Part shown: piece by piece, positions 57,049-64,000 of the stretch
Layout: each line of letters starts with the position of its first letter
How positions within the stretch are numbered: the stretch's first letter is position 1
From: Moritella yayanosii
Lineage (GTDB): Bacteria > Pseudomonadota > Gammaproteobacteria > Enterobacterales > Moritellaceae
DNA: 64,000 nt
Direction of reading: 5' to 3'
Assembly: GCF_900465055.1 (NCBI RefSeq)
Contig: NZ_LS483250.1
Location: 682,001-746,000, forward strand
The notes under the pieces: generated by a model
What the model was told of the DNA's origin: nothing
Database searches by the model: none
The model's input: the letters and a program-made list of their open reading frames with translations, nothing else
Position numbers and translations under genes: made by a program

Positions 57049-59547
57049 TCAAGCATTAAGTGGCGTTAGCTTCCAAATATCTTGATTGTATTCATTAATT
57101 GTTCGGTCACTTGAGAACGAGCCACTTGCTGCGGTATTCAAAATACTTAATTGTGTCCACGTTTCTTTATCTTGATAGGCGAGGGCTGCGATTTGTTGTG
57201 CTTCGCAGTAGCTCGCGAAATCGTATGCAACTAACCATTGATCATCTGGATTCAAAATAGCGTCGATTAACGGTTGGAATAAACCACCCTCAAACAAATT
57301 GAAATGTCCGCTGCGAAGTAATGCCATTACGCTGTTTAGGTTGTTGTCATTAGCAATAATGTGTGCAGGATCATAGTGTGCACGGATATCAGCTACTTGC
57401 TCGCTACGAGCGCCAAATAAGAAGAAATTATCCGCACCTACGGCATCTCTGATCTCGACATTTGCACCGTCTAACGTCCCAATAGTGGCAGCGCCATTCA
57501 TCATGAATTTCATGTTGCCGGTACCCGATGCTTCTTTACCTGCCGTTGATATCTGTTCTGATAAATCCGTTGCTGCGCAGATTGTTTCCATTGCAGTGAC
57601 GTTGTAATTTGGCAAGAAGGCAACGCGTAACCAAGGCTGTGCTAGCGGATCTGCATTAATTGTTGCTGCAACGTTATTGATTAATTTAATGGTTAACTTA
57701 GCAATGAAGTAACCCGGCGCCGCTTTACCGCCAATTAATACACAGCGTGGTGTCATGCCTTCGGTATCACCGCGACGAATACGATCATAAAGATGGATAA
57801 CATGCAGAATATTAAGTAATTGACGTTTGTATTCGTGCATACGTTTAACTTGTACGTCAAACATCATATTAGTATCGAATTCAACACCACATGCTTGTTT
57901 TACTAAGTCGGCAAGTTGCTGTTTGTTGTGCTGCTTAACATGTTGCCATTTAACATGGAATTTGGTGTTGTCGTAATAGCGACGCAGCTTGCTTATTTCA
58001 CTTAGATCACGCGTCCAATTATGACCGATTTTATCGCTAATGAGTTCACTCAGTTTGGGATTACAATGTGCTAACCAACGACGAGGCGTTACACCATTGG
58101 TTTTGTTGTTAAATTTGTTTGGCGTCAACTGATAGAAGTCATTGAATAAACCAGCGCTTAATAACTGGGTATGCAATGCCGCCACACCATTAACCGAGAA
58201 GCTACCCACAATGGCGAGGTAAGCCATGCGTACTTGTGGGTCGTCGCCTTCTTCGATAATGGATAAAGCGCGTTGCTTATCCACATCACCTGGCCAATGA
58301 CATGCAACTTCCGTTAAGAATCGCGCGTTGATTTCATAAATGATCTCAAGTAGGCGAGGTAATAGATGTGCGAATAAACGTACCGACCATTTTTCTAATG
58401 CTTCTGGCAATAAGGTATGGTTGGTGTAAGCCATTGTAGATGTGGTGATCTGCCAGGCAAAGTCCCAATCCAGATCATGTTCATCGAGTAATAAACGCAT
58501 TAACTCAGCAATCGCCACACTTGGGTGGGTATCGTTAAGCTGGAATACATGGTACTTAGCAAAATCAGTAAAATCACTGCCGTGTATTTTTACCCATTCA
58601 GCAATAATGTCTTGTAAGCTTGCTGACGTCAGAAAGTATTGCTGACGTAAACGTAGCTCTTTACCATTTTCACTGGCGTCATTTGGGTAAAGCACCATGG
58701 TAATTTGTTCAGCTAAGTTTTTACGAGCAACGGCTTCGGTATAACTACCGGCGTTGAATTCTCCGAGATCAAATTCGTCTGTCGCCGTTGATTTCCACAG
58801 CCGCAAGGTATTAACGATATCGTTTTGATAACCTGGAATGGGCACATCATATGGCACCGCAAGTACATCTTCGGTACCTACCCATTGGTAATGGGTGCGA
58901 CCTTCTTTATCTTGATAAGTATCAACATGACCAAAAAATTTAACTCTGCGGTTATACTCAGGTGCAGCAACTTCCCACGGGTGACCATCACGTAACCAGT
59001 TATCGGGATGTTCTACTTGATGACCATTTTCAATGCTTTGATTAAACATACCGTATTCATAACGAATACCATAACCAGTGACGGGCAATGCTAAGCTAGC
59101 ACAACTATCAAGGAAGCAAGCCGCGAGTCGACCGAGACCACCATTACCTAAACCGGCATCGTGTTCTGACTCGGCGATTGATTCTAATTCACAGCTGTAA
59201 TGATTCAGGCCTTTACGAACACTGTCTTCTAAATCAAGGTTTAGTACTGCATTACCCAAAGCGCGGCCCATCAAGAATTCTAATGATAGATAAGCGGCAC
59301 GACGAGTCGGTTGCTTCTGTTGTTGTTTCTTCGTCGCACGTAATTTTTCCATCAAGCGGTCACGGATTGTTAATGCTAGTGCGTGATATAAATACTGTGG
59401 CGATTCACCGACTTCATCGCGGCCAAGGGTATAATGGAAATGACGCTGTAAATCATCAGGCAAGGTGCTGGCATTAACCACGGGCCCATTGTTTGTCGCT
59501 AATGTGCAAACTTTATTTGCTTTAGACTTTTGTTTCTTTAATGACAT
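57049..59547 (-). CDS. glgP: GlgP, glycogen/maltodextrin phosphorylase
   Basis: 832 residues, full length for GT35. The pyridoxal-phosphate site is clear (EASGTGNMKFMMNGA). GNGGLGRLAACFLDS and YEYGMF near the N-terminus, and VKRMHEYKRQLLN near the middle, are further family motifs. It releases glucose-1-phosphate from alpha-1,4-glucan. AAGGA lies 9 bases before the ATG. It sits between glgB and glgC, so degradation and synthesis genes are under one control. Confidence 0.96.
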   Translation of the reverse strand: MSLKKQKSKANKVCTLATNNGPVVNASTLPDDLQRHFHYTLGRDEVGESPQYLYHALALTIRDRLMEKLRATKKQQQKQPTRRAAYLSLEFLMGRALGNAVLNLDLEDSVRKGLNHYSCELESIAESEHDAGLGNGGLGRLAACFLDSCASLALPVTGYGIRYEYGMFNQSIENGHQVEHPDNWLRDGHPWEVAAPEYNRRVKFFGHVDTYQDKEGRTHYQWVGTEDVLAVPYDVPIPGYQNDIVNTLRLWKSTATDEFDLGEFNAGSYTEAVARKNLAEQITMVLYPNDASENGKELRLRQQYFLTSASLQDIIAEWVKIHGSDFTDFAKYHVFQLNDTHPSVAIAELMRLLLDEHDLDWDFAWQITTSTMAYTNHTLLPEALEKWSVRLFAHLLPRLLEIIYEINARFLTEVACHWPGDVDKQRALSIIEEGDDPQVRMAYLAIVGSFSVNGVAALHTQLLSAGLFNDFYQLTPNKFNNKTNGVTPRRWLAHCNPKLSELISDKIGHNWTRDLSEISKLRRYYDNTKFHVKWQHVKQHNKQQLADLVKQACGVEFDTNMMFDVQVKRMHEYKRQLLNILHVIHLYDRIRRGDTEGMTPRCVLIGGKAAPGYFIAKLTIKLINNVAATINADPLAQPWLRVAFLPNYNVTAMETICAATDLSEQISTAGKEASGTGNMKFMMNGAATIGTLDGANVEIRDAVGADNFFLFGARSEQVADIRAHYDPAHIIANDNNLNSVMALLRSGHFNLFEGGLFQPLIDAILNPDDQWLVAYDFASYCEAQQIAALAYQDKETWTQLSILNTAASGSFSSDRTINEYNQDIWKLTPLNA

Positions 59548-59630
59548 ATAACGTCCTTTATTATGACATTTTGGCTAACTATTTATTGAACAACAAGTAT
59601 TTATGAGCAACCAAGCCGCAACTAGGTTGC

Positions 59631-61880
59631 CTATTTATTACTATTTGTTTTGGGTACTAAGTACACAGTTGATAACGGCGCTAGGGCGATACAAATACTT
59701 TGGGTAAAACCTTGCCATTCAACATACTCTGCGATGTAACTTGTCTGGGTTGCAAAACCACTGCCACCAAATTGCGACTCATCGGTATTAACGAGCACGT
59801 CATAGTCACTCATACTCGGGACACCAATGCGGTAATGTGACTGGCATGCTGGCGTCATATTCGATACCACGACCACATGTTCATCTTTGGCTTGGTTATA
59901 ACGCAAGAAACTAAACACAGACTGTTCGGCGTTACTGGCGTCAATCCAATCGAAACCATGGTGATCAGTGTCTAACTCAAATAAGGCAGTTTGATGACAG
60001 TAGCTGTTATTTAATGCCTTGATGAGCGCTTGCACACCTTGATGCTCAGATTGCTCAAGTAAATGCCAGTCTAGCGATTGGTCATGATTCCACTCTGCAC
60101 GTTGAGCAAATTCACAACCCATAAATAACAGTTTTTTACCTGGGTGTGCCCACATGAAACCGTAATAAGCACGTAAATTAGCAAATTTTTGCCAGTCATC
60201 ACCGGGCATCTTCTCGAGCAGTGAACCTTTGCCGTGTACCACTTCGTCGTGACTTAGCGGTAAGATAAAGTTTTCACTAAATGCGTATGCTAATGAGAAA
60301 GTCATCTCGTGATGATGATGTTGGCGATAGAGTGGGTCACAACGCATGTATTTTAGGCTGTCGTTCATCCAGCCCATATTCCATTTGTAACCAAAACCCA
60401 GACCGCCTTGGTCAGTAAATTTGGTAACACCTGGCCAAGCGGTTGATTCTTCTGCAACCATCATGATGCCAGGGTGGTTTTTGTAGCAGCGTTGATTCAC
60501 TTGTTTGAGTAATTCAATCGCCCCTAGGTTTTCTCTGCCACCATATTTGTTCGGGATCCATTCACCTTCTTTGCGGCTGTAATCGAGATACAACATAGAC
60601 GCCACAGCATCAACACGCAGACCATCAATGGCAAAGTTATCAAACCAAGCCAGCGCATTTGAAATTAAAAAGCTTTGTACTTCAGCGCGATCATAATTAA
60701 AGATGTGGGTTTTCCAATCTGGGTGGAAACCTTGGCGCTTATCTGCGTGTTCAAACAGGTGTGAACCATCAAACTGCGCTAAACCATGGGCATCTGCAGG
60801 AAAGTGTCCAGGCACCCAATCAATTAATAAGCCGATGTTGGCTTCGTGGCAGGCGTCTACAAAGAATTGGAAATCAGCCAAGCTACCAAAACGACTGGTT
60901 GGTGCGAATAAACCAACGGGCTGATAACCCCACGAACCATCAAATGGAAATTCACTGATTGGCATTAACTGAATATGGGTAAAACCAAGTTCTTTGACAT
61001 AAGGCACCAGCTGTTCAGACATGGCTTTATAGCTTAAGAACTGGTTGTTCTCATCACGTTTCCACGAACCTGCATGCACTTCATAGATACTAATTGGTGC
61101 ATTAATCGCATTGCGTTCTGCACGCTGCGACCACGCTTGTGCAGGAGATTGTTGCCATACTGCAGATTGTGCTTTGGTTGGTACACATGACGCAGTCTGC
61201 GGTGGTAGCTGCATTGATGATGCGAACGGATCCGCTTTTTCTAAACGCTCACCATCTGCGGTAATAATGCTAAATTTATAATTGTTATCGTGTTCAGAGT
61301 CTGCGATATCAGCAATAAATATTTCCCAAATACCGGCAGCTGGGTGCTTACGCATCGGATGACGTGTTGTATTCCAATGGTTACAGTCACCAATTAAGCT
61401 TACTGACGTGGCGTTAGGAGCCCAAACTGTAAATCGTACGCCTTCAACATTGTCTGTGATTGTCCAATGTGCACCTAGATGACGTTGTGCTTGCTCTAAC
61501 GTACCTTCGCTAAATAAGTAAATGGCGTTGGCATCAAGTGTCGATGAGAATTTATAAGGGTCTTGCTCGACAACAGTTGCAAATGGATAGGCGATCGTTA
61601 ATTGATAATCTGCATTGTATTGCTTGGTTGTTAGGCTAAGGACAAACAGATCACTGGTACCGATACGTTGATAACGCAACTGCTGGTTTTTGTCTTGATA
61701 AAAAACTTGCTGTGCACCGGGGATGAATACTTTGAGTTGGTATTCATCTTCACTCACTTGGTGTGGACCTAAAAAAGCAAACGGGTCATAGAGTTTACCT
61801 TGGTTAAGGGCTTCTATTTCTTGGTTAAAGCGATCTTCAAAACGAGTCGCTATTGCTGGTGTAGTTGAAATGTCACTCAT
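59631..61880 (-). CDS. glgB: GlgB, 1,4-alpha-glucan branching enzyme
   Basis: 749 residues, the long GH13 form with an N1 domain, then a CBM48 domain (RFTVWAPNATSVSLIGDCNHW at about 148-168), then the catalytic barrel. The catalytic residues lie in DGLRVDAVASMLY (nucleophile Asp) and VAEESTAWPG (acid Glu), and LSHDEVVHGKGSLL contains the transition-state Asp. It adds alpha-1,6 branches. Gap to glgP 83 bases, with a small GCAACC/GGTTGC hairpin at 59607-59630. Confidence 0.96.
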   Translation of the reverse strand: MSDISTTPAIATRFEDRFNQEIEALNQGKLYDPFAFLGPHQVSEDEYQLKVFIPGAQQVFYQDKNQQLRYQRIGTSDLFVLSLTTKQYNADYQLTIAYPFATVVEQDPYKFSSTLDANAIYLFSEGTLEQAQRHLGAHWTITDNVEGVRFTVWAPNATSVSLIGDCNHWNTTRHPMRKHPAAGIWEIFIADIADSEHDNNYKFSIITADGERLEKADPFASSMQLPPQTASCVPTKAQSAVWQQSPAQAWSQRAERNAINAPISIYEVHAGSWKRDENNQFLSYKAMSEQLVPYVKELGFTHIQLMPISEFPFDGSWGYQPVGLFAPTSRFGSLADFQFFVDACHEANIGLLIDWVPGHFPADAHGLAQFDGSHLFEHADKRQGFHPDWKTHIFNYDRAEVQSFLISNALAWFDNFAIDGLRVDAVASMLYLDYSRKEGEWIPNKYGGRENLGAIELLKQVNQRCYKNHPGIMMVAEESTAWPGVTKFTDQGGLGFGYKWNMGWMNDSLKYMRCDPLYRQHHHHEMTFSLAYAFSENFILPLSHDEVVHGKGSLLEKMPGDDWQKFANLRAYYGFMWAHPGKKLLFMGCEFAQRAEWNHDQSLDWHLLEQSEHQGVQALIKALNNSYCHQTALFELDTDHHGFDWIDASNAEQSVFSFLRYNQAKDEHVVVVSNMTPACQSHYRIGVPSMSDYDVLVNTDESQFGGSGFATQTSYIAEYVEWQGFTQSICIALAPLSTVYLVPKTNSNK

Positions 61881-61913
61881 TATCCATCCTGGATTAAATG
61901 TATTGTTAGCTAT

Positions 61914-62234
61914 TTATGCAGTACGTAATGTAGATACAACGCTGTTATCAGTACCGAAAGAATTGGGTAAGTATAAGTCTGCTTTATGATCGTTATGCCA
62001 CTCGTTACTGTTAATTAAGTAGCGGAAATGAAATTGTTTATTTTCTGGTAAACGAACCTTAGTGCGAAAGACTTTATCTTTTTTGATGTATTTCATTGGT
62101 AAGGCCTGCCAATCATTAAAATCAGCAAACAACTCAACGGTATCGTCACTCATTAACGCGTTATTCGTGTCGCAGGCGAATTCAAACGTGATATCGGCTT
62201 CGGCTTTAGTTTTAAAAAAACGCTTTTTTAACAT
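61914..62234 (-). CDS. Small CBM48 (isoamylase N-terminal-like) glycogen-binding protein
   Basis: 106 residues, a single carbohydrate-binding module: VELFADFNDWQALPMKYIKK, then FHFRYLINSNEWHNDHKAD, which match the AMPK-beta/CBM48 fold with its conserved Trp and Asn. No enzyme domain is attached. It is the first gene of the glycogen unit, 33 bases before glgB. AAGGA lies 7 bases before the ATG. It may bind glycogen and recruit or regulate the enzymes (inference). Similar small CBM48 genes are known in other marine Gammaproteobacteria. Confidence 0.82.
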   Translation of the reverse strand: MLKKRFFKTKAEADITFEFACDTNNALMSDDTVELFADFNDWQALPMKYIKKDKVFRTKVRLPENKQFHFRYLINSNEWHNDHKADLYLPNSFGTDNSVVSTLRTA

Positions 62235-62685
62235 TGTATCATCCTTGTTATATGTCGTAGCTCTAATAACTTAAGCCAAGTTTCGTTTACGTACCAAAAT
62301 TTAGAATTGCTATCTAAATGGGTATTTACATGTAGGTATTGTCATCGGTATTTGAGCTGGTTTAAAGTTGTTAAAAGATGCTTTGCGATCGGCTTCACAC
62401 TTGGTATCTTTCATTCATAACGGATGTTCGTTTCTGATGTATGGGCAACCATTTTTATTTATACTAATTTAAAATTAACCAATTAGTAGTATTAATTATC
62501 TGGACAGATGAGTTGAGGGCCATTTACCTTAAAGTGTAACAAAATAACAAAACACATTAACCACCTTATTGAGGGTATATAATTGTGTATTTTGTTGTTT
62601 TAAAATTACATAAATGGCCATATTTAGCCAGTTACTTGCTTTTAAAGTCCACATGTCGTTATTAAATGACGTTCAGCTTCACACT

Positions 62686-62701
62686 TTTGATCTCCGTCAC
62701 A
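62686..62701. promoter_or_regulatory. Possible CRP site upstream of nirB
   Basis: TTTGA-TCTCCG-TCACA matches the CRP consensus TGTGA-N6-TCACA at 9 of 10 positions. It is centred 32 bp upstream of the FNR-like box, about three helical turns, which would suit joint action. Not proven. Confidence 0.35.
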
Positions 62702-62718
62702 TTACCTCGCCAACAACA

Positions 62719-62732
62719 TTGATCTACATCAT
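62719..62732 (+). promoter_or_regulatory. FNR-like box for nirB
   Basis: TTGATCTACATCAT matches the FNR consensus TTGAT-N4-ATCAA at 9 of 10 positions. If the promoter is class II, with the site centred at -41.5, transcription would start near 62767 with CAAAAT (62755-62760) as the -10 box, 23 bases before the nirB ATG. This fits the known oxygen control of nirBD. Confidence 0.65.
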
Positions 62733-62789
62733 CATTATCTCCTAAGTAATACCTCAAAATACCTACATAATAAATATATAGGAATAATT

Positions 62790-64000
62790 ATGAGCAAAGT
62801 CAGACTGGTTATTATTGGTAACGGTATGGTTGGCCACCGTTACATTGAAGACTTAGTAGAAAAATCTGCAATTGAAGATTTTGATGTAACCGTTTTTTGT
62901 GAAGAACCCCGTGTTGCCTACGATCGTGTCCACCTCTCTTCTTATTTCTCTCACCATACTGCTGATGAATTATCATTAGTAAAAGAAGGTTTCTACGAAA
63001 AGAACAATATTAATGTATTGATTGGTGAACGTGCTATTAATATTAACCGTTCACAAAAAATAATTTATTCAAACACTGGTCGTGAAATTAAATACGACAA
63101 GTTGATTATGGCGACAGGTTCAAAACCTTGGGTGCCATCAATTAAAGGTAACGAAAGTAAAGACTGTTTTGTTTACCGTACCATTGAAGATTTAAAAGCC
63201 ATTGAAGCAACAGCTAAACGCAGTAAAAGCGGCGTTGTTATCGGCGGCGGTTTATTAGGACTTGAAGCTGCTGGCGCATTAAAAGCGTTAGGTGTGCAAA
63301 CACATGTAATTGAGTTCTCGCCAGTGTTAATGGCAGAACAGCTAGACCGTGAAGGCGGCGAGCAACTACGTAAGAAAATCGAAAAGCTGGGTGTGCAAGT
63401 GCATACCAGTAAAAACACCTTAGAAATTGTAGCTGAAGGTAAAACTGCACGTAACACCATGAAGTTTGCCGATGGTACTGAACTTGAAGTTGATTTCATC
63501 GTTTTCTCAACGGGTATTCGCCCTCAAGACAAACTGGCACATCAATCGGGTCTAGCAACGGGTCGTCGTGGTGGTATCACCATTAATGACCATTGTATTA
63601 CCAGCGACAATGATATTTATGCAATCGGTGAGTGTGCGTCTTGGAATGAACAATTCTTTGGTCTCGTTGCACCAGGTTATAAAATGGCCCAAGTTGCGGT
63701 TGACCATTTGTTAGGTAACGACAACGCATTTGAAGGCGCAGACATGAGCGCTAAGCTGAAACTGCTTGGTGTAAAAGTCGGTAGTATCGGTGATGCTAAC
63801 GGCCGTACGCCGGGCTGTAAGAGCTATGTATACCTGAATGAAACAGAAGAAGTATACAAACGTATTATTGTTTCAGAAGACGGCAAGAAATTACTGGGTG
63901 CAGTATTAATCGGCGATACATCGGATTACGGTAGTCTATTACAATTTAAATTAAACAACATGGATTTACCTGAACATCCAGATAGCTTGATCTTACCTGC
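62790..64000 (+). CDS. nirB: NirB, NADH-dependent nitrite reductase large subunit, N-terminal part
   Basis: The frame is open from ATG 62790 to the right edge (403 codons of about 850). The N-terminal FAD-binding motif is VIIGNGMVGHRYIEDL, the NAD-binding motif is VVIGGGLLGLEAAGAL, and the FAD-contacting GECASW lies near 286. It reduces nitrite to ammonium in the cytoplasm with NirD. The siroheme/Fe-S part lies beyond the window. AGGAA lies 5 bases before the ATG, and an FNR-like box upstream fits anaerobic, nitrite-linked expression. Confidence 0.94.
   Translation, partial: MSKVRLVIIGNGMVGHRYIEDLVEKSAIEDFDVTVFCEEPRVAYDRVHLSSYFSHHTADELSLVKEGFYEKNNINVLIGERAININRSQKIIYSNTGREIKYDKLIMATGSKPWVPSIKGNESKDCFVYRTIEDLKAIEATAKRSKSGVVIGGGLLGLEAAGALKALGVQTHVIEFSPVLMAEQLDREGGEQLRKKIEKLGVQVHTSKNTLEIVAEGKTARNTMKFADGTELEVDFIVFSTGIRPQDKLAHQSGLATGRRGGITINDHCITSDNDIYAIGECASWNEQFFGLVAPGYKMAQVAVDHLLGNDNAFEGADMSAKLKLLGVKVGSIGDANGRTPGCKSYVYLNETEEVYKRIIVSEDGKKLLGAVLIGDTSDYGSLLQFKLNNMDLPEHPDSLILP

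Larger units (their letters stand above)
62235..62789. promoter_or_regulatory. Divergent control region between the glycogen unit and nirB
   Basis: 555 bases, AT-rich, with no gene. It must hold the promoter of the - strand glycogen unit and that of nirB. The right half carries an FNR-like box (62719-62732) and a weaker CRP-like site (62686-62701). I see no clear control site for the glycogen side. Confidence 0.6.

Noticed and set aside
1-64000. tRNA, rRNA genes and CRISPR arrays
   Set aside because: No cloverleaf-like or rRNA-like stretch and no regularly spaced repeats were noticed on either strand; short ncRNAs could be missed by eye.

Overview
The window reads as the chromosome of a marine gammaproteobacterium of the genus Moritella or a very close relative. 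The main evidence is the polyunsaturated fatty acid (PUFA) synthase genes at the left edge. The end of pfaB, all of pfaC (KS, chain-length factor and two FabA-like dehydratase units) and pfaD have the gene order, lengths and residue-level look of the docosahexaenoic acid cluster of Moritella marina. The species call is from memory of that family, not from a search.

Layout. (1) 1-8.2 kb: pfaB end, pfaC, pfaD on the + strand. (2) 8.2-13.8 kb: an accessory patch of broken and mobile genes. It holds a Fic-family gene with a small convergent candidate antitoxin, lodged between the intact pfaD 3' end and a second, decayed pfaD 3' end; a SIR2-like/TPR protein without its N-terminus, abutting a headless S24 (CI/LexA-type) repressor; an intact DUF4258/MqsA-like toxin-antitoxin pair; a shredded HigBA-like pair; a zinc-ribbon fragment; and a holin tail. 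It looks like the remains of a prophage plus toxin-antitoxin cargo. (3) 13.9-15.2 kb: a TehB-like methyltransferase and a membrane/GNAT-like protein. (4) 15.3-52.0 kb: a complete type VI secretion system (T6SS). A divergent Ser/Thr kinase (ppkA) faces tagH-tssJ-tssK-tssL-tssM-tagF-pppA-tssA-tssB-tssC-(second tssC)-tagJ-tssE-tssF-tssG. Next come a lipoprotein 5'-nucleotidase, an adaptor-like protein, a LysM/MIX pore-forming effector with its membrane immunity protein, clpV (tssH), hcp, vgrG, PAAR, a TIGR02270-like protein and a cysteine-less ketosynthase-like protein. (5) 52.0-53.8 kb: an IS110 transposase stub and a DEAD-box RNA helicase. (6) 53.8-62.2 kb, - strand: a glycogen operon running CBM48 protein-glgB-glgP-glgC-glgA. 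(7) 62.8 kb to the right edge: the start of nirB (NADH nitrite reductase) behind an FNR-like box.

How the parts work together. PfaB, PfaC and PfaD belong to one multienzyme PUFA synthase. The T6SS has every core part plus the kinase/phosphatase/FHA/TagF module for post-translational control, and a near-perfect Fur palindrome lies just upstream of the sheath genes tssBC, suggesting iron control of sheath supply. The glycogen genes form a full synthesis and degradation set, with strong hairpins between genes that probably set relative expression.

Best leads for something undescribed: the convergent Fic/candidate-antitoxin pair between duplicated pfaD ends; the adaptor-effector-immunity block with an out-of-frame initiation peptide; the T6SS-linked nucleotidase; the second TssC; and the ketosynthase-like protein beside the TIGR02270 protein. 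All functions are assigned by reading motifs and context; no database search was run.
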